A stretch of DNA of 64,000 nt from Secundilactobacillus silagincola (GTDB taxonomy: Bacteria > Bacillota > Bacilli > Lactobacillales > Lactobacillaceae), in assembly GCF_002583405.1 (NCBI RefSeq), contig NZ_BCMJ01000005.1, positions 124,001-188,000 of the forward strand, read 5' to 3'. The position numbers and the translations under genes were made by a program. Every line of letters begins with the position of its first letter. Positions within the stretch are counted from its first letter, which is position 1. Under the pieces are notes generated by a model. The model saw only the letters and a list, made by a program, of their open reading frames with translations, was not told where the DNA came from and made no database searches. Positions 9,946 to 20,032 of the stretch are shown piece after piece.

Positions 9946-10136
9946 TATATTCCCTCCGAATTAAATATATCTTCGAATACGATCATATTCAAATTGCGTA
10001 CAAACTTTAGTTTAACGTAAGGAAGCTGAAAAGTAAACATTAGAGTGCATTGCAACGCATGGAAGACACGTTTTTTCATCAATTAATTTAATTTTGAAAC
10101 AAATATGAGACTTGTTAGACCCTTATTCATTCAAAT

Positions 10137-10172
10137 AAAAAAGTCCGAAAAGTTAACCTTCTCGGACTTTTT
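10137..10172 (-). terminator. Terminator after tuf
   Basis: AAAAAAGTCCGA (10137-10148) pairs with TCGGACTTTTT (10162-10172), giving a strong T-run on the minus strand 20 bases after the tuf stop. The 190 bases from here to the tig start hold the tig promoter, which I could not place with confidence. Confidence 0.9.
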
Positions 10173-10191
10173 ATGTTCATTTAGGTAGGTA

Positions 10192-11379
<1,188 letters not shown>

Positions 11380-11412
11380 TAATGAAACCTCCTGTATTTT
11401 TCACAAAGATTA

Positions 11413-11435
11413 TGCCAACAAGCAAGTTGTTGGCA
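11413..11435 (-). other. Hairpin in the tuf mRNA leader
   Basis: TGCCAACAA (11413-11421) pairs perfectly with TTGTTGGCA (11427-11435). It lies between the promoter and the ribosome binding site and is not followed by a T-run. An mRNA-stabilising or regulatory leader structure is possible. Confidence 0.55.
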
Positions 11436-11449
11436 ACCCTTTGCTGTAA

Positions 11450-11478
11450 ATTATACTACATCTTCTCGAAAAGGTAAA
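11450..11478 (-). promoter_or_regulatory. Promoter of tuf
   Basis: On the minus strand, -35 TTTACC (11473-11478) and a consensus -10 TATAAT (11450-11455) are spaced by 17 bases. The leader to the ATG would be about 65 bases. Confidence 0.75.
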
Positions 11479-11566
11479 TCGAGAATCCCTCAAGAAGAAT
11501 CCTTAAATATTATATAGATTAGGTTATCGTTTGTAAACAATAAACGCTAAATTCAATGGAACTTTT

Positions 11567-12457
11567 TTAAGCACCTGTCATCTCTGACATAATTTGTGAC
11601 AGTTTTCGCTGCCACCATTCAAGACTATATGCTGCTGGTAACGTTGCTGACTGTACTTGATCTCCCTTGATTAGGCGAGTTACCCAAGCTCTAGGATCCG
11701 GAATAGCCCGATCAATAAAGGGATATAAAAGTGTGACTTGCAAACCCAGCTCGTTTTGATACAACTGCTGAGTGACAGGATCATGGTCATCAATCATTTC
11801 TCGCAACACGTTTTCTAGTATACCAACTTTTTCAAACTCCGCCAGTGATTTTAACTGATTCCCGACAATTTCATAATTTTTATTATCTAACCAGCGAAAT
11901 TCAAAGTGTTCTGGCAATTTAAGCTTTTGCACCATTTCCAATAAGCTAACTCGAATGATCGGCTTAACAAATGGATCAATCAGTAAGACCTTTGTCGCTG
12001 TCACCCACTCATCAAGGGGTAACTCCTTGCCCTTTTCAAATGCACGCTGTTGTTGATTAAACGTCAGTGCACTCAGTTGATAGAACGTTTGATAGTCTTT
12101 TTTAAAATTTGGTTCCTGACGCGCATTGGCTTCGGCTTGTTGAATTAATCGGGTGACTTGTGCAGGTACCCGCGGCAAAGTAGCTGTTAGAACATGCGAC
12201 ATTAACAGTTGCCGATTAGCCAGTAATACCTCCACCATCAGTATCACGTGCTGTTCATCCATTAAGTAACTATTTAAGTTATCCATCATTATGGTATAAG
12301 CCATCTTGTATTGATGTTCTTCAAATAGGCTCTTTACCAGCAAATGGTTGATTTTTTCACTTGGTGCAGACTGATACTCTTGTTCATACAGTTGAGCCGC
12401 CTGCGCCCACTTCTGAGCTTTAAACGCTTCATTCGCTAATTGTAAGTTTCGATCCAC
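11567..12457 (-). CDS. TPR-like protein of unknown function
   Basis: This 296-residue cytoplasmic protein begins with a tetratricopeptide-like helical pair (LANEAFKAQKWAQAAQLYEQEYQSAP). More alpha-helix follows, with no catalytic motif I can recognise. A GTG start at 12457 is preferred because AAGGTG lies 6-7 bases upstream; an ATG at 12472 is in frame but has no ribosome binding site. It follows rnjB after a terminator-like hairpin and is itself followed by the tuf promoter region. Genes of this kind sit between rnjB and tuf in related lactobacilli, but I know of no assigned role. Confidence 0.8.
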   Translation of the reverse strand: MDRNLQLANEAFKAQKWAQAAQLYEQEYQSAPSEKINHLLVKSLFEEHQYKMAYTIMMDNLNSYLMDEQHVILMVEVLLANRQLLMSHVLTATLPRVPAQVTRLIQQAEANARQEPNFKKDYQTFYQLSALTFNQQQRAFEKGKELPLDEWVTATKVLLIDPFVKPIIRVSLLEMVQKLKLPEHFEFRWLDNKNYEIVGNQLKSLAEFEKVGILENVLREMIDDHDPVTQQLYQNELGLQVTLLYPFIDRAIPDPRAWVTRLIKGDQVQSATLPAAYSLEWWQRKLSQIMSEMTGA

Positions 12458-12488
12458 GCTTTTCACCTTCATTGAATTAATCCACTAA

Positions 12489-12528
12489 ACGAAAATCTCG
12501 TACGTTGATAGACAAACATACGAGATTT
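12489..12528 (-). terminator. Terminator after rnjB
   Basis: A 10-base-pair stem (12493-12502 with 12519-12528) is followed on the minus strand by TTTTCGTTT, 8 bases after the rnjB stop. Confidence 0.75.
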
Positions 12529-12535
12529 AAACGCC

Positions 12536-14272
12536 TTATTTTTCAGCTTGATGATTCTTTTGCGTAGCCTGTTTTTTGTGCTTACTCTTCGGTTTATGAC
12601 GCCGAGGATCAACTTCCATGATAACCGGTAAAATGACCGGGTGACGCCGAGTTTGGTCAAACAGATAGTGGTTCAGCTTTTCACGGACATCTTGCTTCAA
12701 ATGTGTCCAGTCGAACTCCTTGTTATCTAAATTAGTCTGCACCGCTTTTTTAATGATCTCCGCACTTTCATGCATCAGATCCTTGTTCGCCTTAACGTAT
12801 ACAAAACCACGGGAAGTAATCTTGGGTTCGCCAATGATTTGCTTCTTTTTATGATCAATGGTAATCACAGCAACAAAGATACCGTCTTCAGAGAGCACCT
12901 TGCGATCACGCAACACAATGTTACCAATATCACCAACACCAATGCCATCAATCATGGTATTACCGACTTCAACACTGCCACTCAGCACCATGTCTTTGCC
13001 ATCGTAGACCAACTGATCACCCTTAGCAGTCATAAAGATTTGGTCTGAAGTCATACCAACTTCTTCAGCAGCTCTTTGATGTGCTGACATCAACCGATAT
13101 TCACCCTGAATTGGCACTAAGTACTTAGGGTGAAGAATATTAATCAGCAGTTGAAGATCATGCTTGCTAGCGTGTCCCGATGAATTTAGATCATCCGAAA
13201 TTGCTTTAACTTCACCACCGGCACGATAGATCATATCGCGGGTTTTAGCAACGTTAGTTTCCATAGCATGGGAAGGCGTTGTGGTAATGAAAACCAAGTC
13301 ACCCTCTTCAATACTAAGCCCCTTCTCCTGCTTGTTTGCCATCCGCTGGAGAGCCTTAATTGGTTCACCCATCTTACCGGTTTGAATGATGACGATTTGA
13401 TCAGCTGGCAGTTTTTCAAGCTGGTCTTCGGAAACGAGCAAATCATCTTGTGGCAAAACCAGCTTGTTTAACCGCATTGCGGTATCAACGATCTTCTCAA
13501 TGTCTCGGCCAGTCAAATAAACTTTGCGTCCCGTCTTAGCAGCAGCATCAAAAACCTGCTGAAGCCGTAAAATATTTGAGCCAACACTTGCGACTATGAT
13601 TCGGCTCTTAGCATAGTTAAACGTTTCGACCACGTTTTCGGCAATATCAAGTTCACTAGCCGTTTCGCTAGGATTTTCAGCATTAGCTGAATCGCTCAAT
13701 AAAGCAAGTACACCGTTAGTACCAATTTGAGCCAAACGCGCGTAGTCTGTCTGATAGCCAGATGCGGCCGTTTGATCAAACTTGAAATCACCGGTATAAA
13801 CAACACTGCCAGCACTGGTATTTAGCACGATTCCCATAGATTCGGGAATTGAATGTGTGGTTTTAAAGAACGAAACGGTGACATCGCCAAAATCAATCTC
13901 AGTTTGGGCATCTACCACGTGGAAATCATCAAAGTCTTTCACGTTAGGATCAGATTGACAGTTTAATTTAGCCAACTCAATGGTCATTTCAGACCCAAAA
14001 ACTGGCACTTTAAATTCTTTTAAGAAATAAGGCAGTGCGCCAATAGCATCAGCATGCCCATGGGTTAGAAATACCCCAACGATTCGATCCTGGTTTTCAC
14101 GCAAATAGCCGAAATCAGGAATCACAATATCAATCCCGAGTAACTCGTTTTCCGGATACTTCAAACCACAGTCTAAAACGTAAATACTGTCATTAACATC
14201 TACAATATACATGTTCTTGCCATTTTCGCGAACACCGCCTAATGGCATAATCTTTACTTTTGCTTTGTCCAT
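12536..14272 (-). CDS. rnjB: Ribonuclease J2
   Basis: RNase J2 is the partner of RNase J1 in mRNA turnover and rRNA processing. The 578-residue protein has the metallo-beta-lactamase/beta-CASP architecture: LDCGLKYPENELLGID, the metal motif region, YTGDFKFD, beta-CASP segment, SSGHASKHD and the C-terminal domain ending in a Lys-rich tail. The key motif reads HGHADA (71-76) where RNase J1 has HGHEDH, so one metal-binding His is Ala. This fits J2 paralogues, which are known to be weakly active or inactive as nucleases. A GAGGTG precedes the ATG. It sits downstream of rpsO, a standard arrangement. Confidence 0.95.
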   Translation of the reverse strand: MDKAKVKIMPLGGVRENGKNMYIVDVNDSIYVLDCGLKYPENELLGIDIVIPDFGYLRENQDRIVGVFLTHGHADAIGALPYFLKEFKVPVFGSEMTIELAKLNCQSDPNVKDFDDFHVVDAQTEIDFGDVTVSFFKTTHSIPESMGIVLNTSAGSVVYTGDFKFDQTAASGYQTDYARLAQIGTNGVLALLSDSANAENPSETASELDIAENVVETFNYAKSRIIVASVGSNILRLQQVFDAAAKTGRKVYLTGRDIEKIVDTAMRLNKLVLPQDDLLVSEDQLEKLPADQIVIIQTGKMGEPIKALQRMANKQEKGLSIEEGDLVFITTTPSHAMETNVAKTRDMIYRAGGEVKAISDDLNSSGHASKHDLQLLINILHPKYLVPIQGEYRLMSAHQRAAEEVGMTSDQIFMTAKGDQLVYDGKDMVLSGSVEVGNTMIDGIGVGDIGNIVLRDRKVLSEDGIFVAVITIDHKKKQIIGEPKITSRGFVYVKANKDLMHESAEIIKKAVQTNLDNKEFDWTHLKQDVREKLNHYLFDQTRRHPVILPVIMEVDPRRHKPKSKHKKQATQKNHQAEK

Positions 14273-14464
14273 AATTCACCTCAAAATATGTTGTTCTGGT
14301 TCCGCTAAATCGCCAATTATAAAACCTTATTAACGATCATGAACGCTTATTTTTCCTAAATTCTAAAAATTTAGGCACGACTACAAACTGTTTACAGTTT
14401 ATCACACTTAATTCAACTATGTAACATTCCAAGCTAGTACGAGTAAAAAAGTCATTGATATAAC

Positions 14465-14490
14465 AAAAAAGCCCTCCAAAACGGAGAGCT
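14465..14490 (-). terminator. Terminator after rpsO
   Basis: GCCCTCC (14471-14477) pairs with GGAGAGC (14483-14489) apart from one mismatch, followed on the minus strand by T6. It lies 15 bases after the rpsO stop. The remaining 190 bases to rnjB must hold the rnjB promoter. Confidence 0.85.
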
Positions 14491-14504
14491 CCAAATAATC
14501 AAAA

Positions 14505-14774
14505 TTAACGACGTAGACCCAATGATTGGATTAAGTCACGGTAACGTTGAATATCAGTCTTACGTAAGTAAGCTAACAAGTTACGACGGTGACCGATCTT
14601 CTTCATCAAACCACGTTGTGAATGGAAGTCCTTCTTGTGAACCTTCATATGGTTGTTCAATTCGTTAATGTCTGCTGTTAAAACAGCGATTTGAACTTCT
14701 GCTGAACCAGTGTCGCCATCGTGACGAGCATACTGCTTCATAATTTCGGTTTTCTTTTCTTGTGTAATAGCCAT
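14505..14774 (-). CDS. rpsO: 30S ribosomal protein S15
   Basis: S15 binds 16S rRNA in the platform of the small subunit. The 89 residues match the family over the whole length: [16 protein letters not shown], then [27 protein letters not shown]. The ATG at 14774 gives the standard MAITQEKK start; a GTG at 14789 is in frame but would add a non-conserved extension. The leader is about 95 bases long and contains TTGCC/GGCAA complementarity. S15 represses its own mRNA in several bacteria, so a leader structure is plausible but unproven here. Confidence 0.98.
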   Translation of the reverse strand: MAITQEKKTEIMKQYARHDGDTGSAEVQIAVLTADINELNNHMKVHKKDFHSQRGLMKKIGHRRNLLAYLRKTDIQRYRDLIQSLGLRR

Positions 14775-14874
14775 GAAAAATTTTCCCACCTTTAATTTAT
14801 TTGTCCACCCGTTACTGAGTTGCCGTGAGTGAGATCGCAGTCAACTAAGTAAGGGCAATTTAAGAACCTTTGCT

Positions 14875-14903
14875 ATTATATCCGTTATCGCACAGAATAA
14901 CAA
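14875..14903 (-). promoter_or_regulatory. Promoter of rpsO
   Basis: On the minus strand, -35 TTGTTA (14898-14903) and -10 TATAAT (14875-14880) are spaced by 17 bases. Confidence 0.7.
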
Positions 14904-14959
14904 GGCTTTGTCTTAAACACCTTATCAAGTACTTTTACTTTACAATTAATGGCGAACTG

Positions 14960-14988
14960 TTGCAATCGTTGATTTTATTCTGTATAAT
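14960..14988 (+). promoter_or_regulatory. Promoter of rpsT
   Basis: -35 TTGCAA (14960-14965), 17-base spacer and perfect -10 TATAAT (14983-14988), about 55 bases before the rpsT start. It is divergent from the rpsO promoter; the two -35 boxes lie about 57 bases apart. Confidence 0.8.
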
Positions 14989-15043
14989 GACATTCGTTGA
15001 ATATTACAGAGCCATCTGGCTTATGAGTGTGGAGGTGAATTCA

Positions 15044-15307
15044 TTGCCAATTATCAAATCTGCGATCGAACGTGCAAAAACGAACGTTAAAGCTAACGAA
15101 CGTAATTCTGCACAGCTTAGCAGTATGCGAACAGCCGTTAAGAAGTTTGAAAAAGCTGTTACGAACCACGACGATAACGCAGCTGAGTTATACAAAGCTG
15201 CTTCTAGCGCCGTTGACCGTGCTGCTTCAAAGGGTTTAATCAAAACTAACAAAGCTTCCCGCGACAAGTCACGTATGGCTGCTCGTTTAGCTAAAGCAAA
15301 CGCCTAA
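15044..15307 (+). CDS. rpsT: 30S ribosomal protein S20
   Basis: S20 is a primary 16S rRNA-binding protein made of long basic helices. The 87 residues run from [12 protein letters not shown] to AARLAKANA and match the family. The start is TTG at 15044, with GGAGGTG 7 bases before it. Upstream ATG codons in the same frame precede the promoter or the ribosome binding site and would add non-conserved residues. The rare start is notable because E. coli rpsT also uses UUG and is autoregulated. It is one of few plus-strand genes here, convergent with holA, with its own promoter and terminator. Confidence 0.96.
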   Translation: MPIIKSAIERAKTNVKANERNSAQLSSMRTAVKKFEKAVTNHDDNAAELYKAASSAVDRAASKGLIKTNKASRDKSRMAARLAKANA

Positions 15308-15322
15308 ATTAAACCAAATATT

Positions 15323-15358
15323 AAAGGATCAGTTCAATTGCGAACTGGTCCTTTTTTG
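15323..15358 (+). terminator. Terminator after rpsT
   Basis: AAAGGATCAGTTC (15323-15335) pairs with GAACTGGTCCTTT (15342-15354) with one G-T pair, then T-run. It lies 9 bases before the holA stop and may serve both convergent genes. Confidence 0.88.
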
Positions 15359-15366
15359 TTTGTTTT

Positions 15367-16395
15367 TTAAGCAACTTCATCCAGATACTTTAACATAAAG
15401 AGTTCGAAAAGCATCATCGGATCTTGACTGGTGGACTTCAAAGACCGTTCGATTTGAATCAAACCCAGATAAGCCTGACGAAGATGTGCTAATTCTAAGC
15501 GTCGGACACTTTGCATGGCCAATTTAACCCGGTATGGATGGACCTTTAACGCCGAGGCAATACTGCCCTGACTATAACCGTTACGCATTAAAATTTTCGT
15601 TTGAATCAGCAATCTAAACTGACTGACTAACACCGCATTGATTCGCAACGGTTCTTCCTTCGTCAAAATCAGTTGACGATACAGGTTCAGTGCTGCTTCA
15701 ATCCGTTTTCCCATCACATCGTTAACCAAGTCAAAAACATTTTGATCCAGCGACTTTGAAACTAGTTCTCCAACCACCGTTTTATCGATTTGTTTGGATT
15801 CCACCGAAGCCAATTTCAACTTCGGTAATTCATTCATGATCAACGATAGGTCTGTTCCGGTACGCTGAAGTAACAAGTTAAGTGCATCCGGTTCAATGGT
15901 AAAATGATCTTGTTCAAGATTATGCTGGACTAGCGTGCGAACCTGCCTTTCACCCACCGCTTCTAAACTAATAACTTCCGCGGCCTTTTTAATGGTCTTA
16001 ACCACTTTTTTACGGCTATCTAGTTTGCCATTAGTCGCAAAGAATACCACAACAGACGTTGGTTCAGGGTGTTCTAAATATTTGATCAATCCATCAATAT
16101 CGTGATCGATCTTATTACCCCGATGATTTTCCGTAGTCAAAAAATAAGCACGTTCAACAAATACCAGCCGCTTTTCGCCAAAAAACGGGGCCGACATAGC
16201 GTCATCCAAAGCCTGTGCAAGTGGTGTTGATTCCATATCATAGGTGGCGTAATTCATTGTTCGCTCAGATTCTGGAATTAGGTTTAAGAACGCCCGCTTT
16301 AGTCGCTGCGTCAAATAAGGTTGATCACCCGTAATGAGGTATACCGGTTTTGAGGTTCCCTTATTGAGCTGTGCCATTACCGTTTCGTAATTCAA
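15367..16395 (-). CDS. holA: DNA polymerase III subunit delta
   Basis: HolA is the delta subunit of the clamp loader, which opens the sliding clamp. The 342 residues show the delta layout: PVYLITGDQPYLTQRLKRAF at the N terminus, VFFATNGKLDSRKKVVKTIKK in the middle, and a helical C-terminal collar domain. The chosen start is TTG at 16395, since AAAGGAG lies 8 bases upstream and the protein then begins close to the family-typical NYETVMAQL. An ATG at 16425 is possible but has no good ribosome binding site and lies inside comEC. The gene overlaps the comEC stop and ends the competence operon, a common position for holA. Confidence 0.93.
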   Translation of the reverse strand: MNYETVMAQLNKGTSKPVYLITGDQPYLTQRLKRAFLNLIPESERTMNYATYDMESTPLAQALDDAMSAPFFGEKRLVFVERAYFLTTENHRGNKIDHDIDGLIKYLEHPEPTSVVVFFATNGKLDSRKKVVKTIKKAAEVISLEAVGERQVRTLVQHNLEQDHFTIEPDALNLLLQRTGTDLSLIMNELPKLKLASVESKQIDKTVVGELVSKSLDQNVFDLVNDVMGKRIEAALNLYRQLILTKEEPLRINAVLVSQFRLLIQTKILMRNGYSQGSIASALKVHPYRVKLAMQSVRRLELAHLRQAYLGLIQIERSLKSTSQDPMMLFELFMLKYLDEVA

Positions 16396-18656
16396 AATAA
16401 TTTCTCCTTTAAAAAGGTCTGCCAATGACCCGTAGCATGATTAGTACATCGATAGCGAATCATACCGTTAACCTGAGTATTAAACGCAGGTATATGATTA
16501 GCTGCCAGAGTGGTCAACGTCTCTTGATTAGGATGACCATACCGATTATTCCGGCCTGCAGAAATGATACCGATTTTTGCCTGAAGCTGTTTAACAACTT
16601 CTGGATTCGTCGACGTTTTACTGCCATGATGTCCTAATTTTAACACGTCTGTCCGTAAAGCTGGATAGTGGGTTAAAATCTCGCGCTCACCTGCTTGATC
16701 TAAATCGCCGGTGAACAACCACCGTAAACCACCCATTTGGCCAGTTAAAACCATTGAATCCTCATTGGTTCCTAGTCCTGGTTTAAATGGATGAACCACG
16801 TTGAGCGGTGTCCCAATAATCTGCTGACCAGCCTGAACCGGCATAATTTGAGTGTGCTGAATATACGGCTGGATACGCTTCATAAATTGCGGGTTTTGGG
16901 TCATTCCTAATGGCACGTATAACCGCTTAACATGTACCCCCTGAAGCACATCACCCACGTCGCCAACATGGTCAGAATCCTGATGCGACAAGCAGAGATT
17001 ATCAATGTGGGAAATGCCCTGACTCTTTAGATAATTGATACTAATCCGCTGAGCTCGACTGCGACCGGTGATTTTTTTACCGCCAAAATTGACCCGGCCA
17101 CCCGTATCAATCATGGTAATCTGCCGATTATATGGCGAACGGACTAAAAAGCTGTCCCCCTGCCCAATATCAAAAAAGGTCACTTCTCCGGACGTTGGAA
17201 AATGAATCACTAAAAAACAGGCAAGATATGCCGCACCCAGTATCACCCATAACCGCCGTTTAAAGTGCTGTGACATCACTAACAGCGTTAAAATTGTCAA
17301 GAAGCCCACGACCCAAGCTGTTGGCTTACCAAATACGATCATCCCAGGTAAGCTATCAATCATATTTAACCCATTGGTGAAAAGCTGCAACAGCCATTCC
17401 GTTACGTCAGCTAACCAAGGTATCATCTGACCGCCAATTCCTGCCACCAACACCAGCGGAAAAATACAGACGCTAAAGATTGGTAAAATAAGTAAATTAA
17501 CAAACATCGTCAACACGTGCCACTGGTAAATGTGATACAAAATCAGCGGTAAGCTCAATAAATTTAACATCATCGTGGTTTTCAACACGCCAAATTGCTT
17601 GGTAAATAAAAGGCCAAACGCCAAACCATAGCTCAATTGACCACCTAAATGTATCAATAACGCTGGCTGAACCAATAAACCTAACAGAAGACTAATTCCC
17701 CACGTGGATAAACCTGTGAGTCGCCACCCGCAAAGCTCCGCTAACAGCCCCAAAACGACCACTACAACCGCACGTAAAAGTCCTACCTGAGAACCAGCAA
17801 GGATGTAGTAAGTCGGCAGCAGTAGCAGTAAAAACGCTGAAATTGGCATTTGGGTGAACCCCAAGCGCCGTAGAATCCAACTTACGACAGCCACGATCCA
17901 AACGATGTGAAAACCAGAAATACTGAATAAATGGATCAAGCCTAAATCCGTTACCGCACTTAGCGAGTCGTAAAAATCAGTTGCCCGCCAGCCTAAAAAT
18001 AACCCCTGAACATACAGCTGAAGCGTGCGAGGCAACGTTTGGGTGTAATTAACTAATCGTGCACGTAATGTATGACAGGCATTGATCCACCACGCTATTG
18101 GATTAGTTGCTGAAGAAGCCGATACGGACGTCAACCGATCAATTTTAATGGTATTAAAAATTCCTTGATCGGCTTGATACTGGCGAAAATCAAATTCATT
18201 GGCGTTAGTCGCTGGTTGAGGACGTGAAATATCACCGTGGACCAGCATGGTGGTCGTTTTTTTAATTTGCAAACTTTGAAGCAGTCTTTGATCATCCGAA
18301 AAATACTGTCCCTGGATCGTTTTCCCGTCACTTGTCCGGCCACTTAATTGCAGCCGACCCTCTTCAACCCGTAATTCATCTGGTTGAATCGTCAGCTCCA
18401 CTGAGGCACCAGTTTGATCAGGCAACGTACGCGCCTGTTCCAAACGCTGCGTCCGCCAAAATAAGCCACTAAAAATCAACAGCACTAATGCAGCCCAAAC
18501 TAAAAGCTGTCGATCACGTAAACAGATTATCCGGATCACCCAAATAAGCGTCAAAATTACCGACAGCCAAACCAAGCCAAAGAAACAGCCACTTAAACAG
18601 CCAGCTAGAATTGCTAACCAAATAATATTATGATTGATGATCCTGCAGATAGGCAT
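16392..18656 (-). CDS. comEC: Competence protein ComEC/Rec2, DNA channel
   Basis: ComEC forms the membrane channel for entry of single-stranded transforming DNA. The roughly 755-residue protein has an N-terminal membrane pair, an OB-like region (DUF4131), the polytopic competence domain with many hydrophobic segments (starting LIHLFSISGFHIVWIVAV), and a C-terminal metallo-beta-lactamase domain. In that domain GQGDSFLV, SHQDSDHVGD and LKLGHHGSKTS are intact. No frameshift is seen, so it may be functional. The ATG at 18656 is chosen, but it lacks a clear ribosome binding site and a TTG at 18689 is the alternative. It overlaps comEB, which suggests coupling. Confidence 0.93.
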   Translation of the reverse strand: MPICRIINHNIIWLAILAGCLSGCFFGLVWLSVILTLIWVIRIICLRDRQLLVWAALVLLIFSGLFWRTQRLEQARTLPDQTGASVELTIQPDELRVEEGRLQLSGRTSDGKTIQGQYFSDDQRLLQSLQIKKTTTMLVHGDISRPQPATNANEFDFRQYQADQGIFNTIKIDRLTSVSASSATNPIAWWINACHTLRARLVNYTQTLPRTLQLYVQGLFLGWRATDFYDSLSAVTDLGLIHLFSISGFHIVWIVAVVSWILRRLGFTQMPISAFLLLLLPTYYILAGSQVGLLRAVVVVVLGLLAELCGWRLTGLSTWGISLLLGLLVQPALLIHLGGQLSYGLAFGLLFTKQFGVLKTTMMLNLLSLPLILYHIYQWHVLTMFVNLLILPIFSVCIFPLVLVAGIGGQMIPWLADVTEWLLQLFTNGLNMIDSLPGMIVFGKPTAWVVGFLTILTLLVMSQHFKRRLWVILGAAYLACFLVIHFPTSGEVTFFDIGQGDSFLVRSPYNRQITMIDTGGRVNFGGKKITGRSRAQRISINYLKSQGISHIDNLCLSHQDSDHVGDVGDVLQGVHVKRLYVPLGMTQNPQFMKRIQPYIQHTQIMPVQAGQQIIGTPLNVVHPFKPGLGTNEDSMVLTGQMGGLRWLFTGDLDQAGEREILTHYPALRTDVLKLGHHGSKTSTNPEVVKQLQAKIGIISAGRNNRYGHPNQETLTTLAANHIPAFNTQVNGMIRYRCTNHATGHWQTFLKEKLF

Positions 18657-19116
18657 CAACTGAAGCACGTTCAATTGCTTCGGAATCAAGGGTCACTTGA
18701 TGTAACTCGACACCCTTCATCTTAATTAACGACATGGCATATGGGTCATTATGGTAGTTATGCAGGTATGAAATCTTATTAATGCCAGCCTGTAAAAGCA
18801 TCTTAGTACACTGTAGACAAGGAAAATCTGTCACATAGATTTCAGCACCATCAGTGGCTTCACCAAACTTCGCACACTGTAAAATGGCGTTCATTTCAGC
18901 GTGAATCGTCCGTAAACAGTGTCCATCAACTAGGTAACAGCCCTCGTCAGTACAGTGAACGTCACCAGAAACTGAACCATTGTATCCACCAGCAATGATG
19001 CGACGATCACGAACGATTGTTGCACCTACCGAAAGCCGGTTACAGGTACTCCGACTCGCTAGTAACACTGACTGCATCATAAAATATTGATCCCAAGGAA
19101 TTCTTTTATTAGCCAT
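18628..19116 (-). CDS. comEB: ComE operon protein 2, dCMP deaminase family
   Basis: This 162-residue zinc deaminase resembles dCMP deaminase. The zinc motifs are HAEMNAI near residue 72 and PCLQC near 100. In B. subtilis ComEB is in the same operon and has been linked to placing competence proteins at the cell pole, while the enzyme fold suggests nucleotide metabolism. The ATG at 19116 has GGAGG 8 bases upstream; a start at 19134 would overlap that site. It lies between comEA and comEC, as usual. Confidence 0.95.
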   Translation of the reverse strand: MANKRIPWDQYFMMQSVLLASRSTCNRLSVGATIVRDRRIIAGGYNGSVSGDVHCTDEGCYLVDGHCLRTIHAEMNAILQCAKFGEATDGAEIYVTDFPCLQCTKMLLQAGINKISYLHNYHNDPYAMSLIKMKGVELHQVTLDSEAIERASVDAYLQDHQS

Positions 19117-19181
19117 AATGGCCGCCTCCATCATCTCATTATCTGGTTAAGTATACCAAATTTTATTAGAACATGATAACG

Positions 19182-19847
19182 CTAAACCGTAATTTGAGGC
19201 TTTAGTCGTTCTAATGTTTTGTCGCCGAAGCCGTTGACGTTTTTTAATTCATCAGCTGATTTGAAACCGCCATGTTCTTGTCGATAAGCTAGTATCTTTT
19301 CCGCTTTTTTCTCACCGACACCATCTAATTGCTGCAGTCCAGCTAAGTCAGCAGTGTTCAAATTGACTTGTGGCGCCTCACTTTCTGAGCTGGCACCACC
19401 ACTTGCTGCCGATGACCCCGCTACAGATGTTGGCACCTTCTCACCGCGTTTTGGAATATAAACAACTTGAGAATCCGTCAATTTTTGTGCCAAGTTAACC
19501 TGTTTTTCATCCGCATTACTAGCAAAACCACCAGCTAACTGAACGGCGTCAATAACACGCATCGTTGACTCCACCTTTTTCATCCCAGGTTGCTTAACCG
19601 CACCCTTAACGTCCACGTACATCGTCGTGTTGACACTGGTTTGACTCGTTGCTGTCACAGAACTGGATGACGAAGCCATCCCCGAATCAGACATCAACGA
19701 TTGTGAAGTAAATTCTGGCTGTGCGTTAGAAACTGGTCGGTTGCCCAATAGTAAAAAGCTAACAGCAATGATGGTCGATAGACTTAAACCAATAATGATC
19801 CAAGTCTGACGGTTACTATTTTCTAGCAGTTCCTTTAACCTATCCAC
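19182..19847 (-). CDS. comEA: Competence protein ComEA, DNA receptor
   Basis: ComEA is the membrane-anchored DNA receptor for transformation. The 221 residues include one N-terminal membrane anchor (about residues 16-36, IIIGLSLSTIIAVSFLLL), a Ser/Thr-rich linker, a SLBB domain (VDVKGAVKQPGMKKV) and a C-terminal helix-hairpin-helix pair (VNLNTADLAGLQQLDGVGEKKA, then NVNGFGDKTLERLKP). A GTG start at 19847 is preferred because GGAGG lies about 7 bases before it; an ATG at 19874 has no site. It is the first gene of comEA-EB-EC-holA. No competence sigma-factor box could be recognised in the 185 bases upstream. Confidence 0.94.
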   Translation of the reverse strand: MDRLKELLENSNRQTWIIIGLSLSTIIAVSFLLLGNRPVSNAQPEFTSQSLMSDSGMASSSSSVTATSQTSVNTTMYVDVKGAVKQPGMKKVESTMRVIDAVQLAGGFASNADEKQVNLAQKLTDSQVVYIPKRGEKVPTSVAGSSAASGGASSESEAPQVNLNTADLAGLQQLDGVGEKKAEKILAYRQEHGGFKSADELKNVNGFGDKTLERLKPQITV

Positions 19848-20032
19848 TTTTCTCCCTCCCTTCTCTCTAAACATAACTACGGCTAAAAACCAAAAGGGGT
19901 TGTGCCATAAGTCTATATTGTAAGTATTTCAATCCATTTTTTTAGCAAGGATGAGTGAGGCCTATCCTTTGGTTCAATGCGTCAATATTACCTAATCATG
20001 CGACAAAATTCAGATTCTTACCATTTAACGCA

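Noticed and set aside
14870-15043. N-terminal extension of rpsT to an upstream start
   Set aside because: It would begin upstream of the promoter, is not conserved in S20, and a strong ribosome binding site precedes the TTG at 15044.
18657-18689. Longer comEC from the TTG at 18689
   Set aside because: No ribosome binding site and non-conserved residues; kept as an alternative because the ATG at 18656 also lacks a clear site.
19848-20030. Competence sigma-factor box upstream of comEA
   Set aside because: No sequence matching a known com-box or SigH pattern could be placed with the right spacing.
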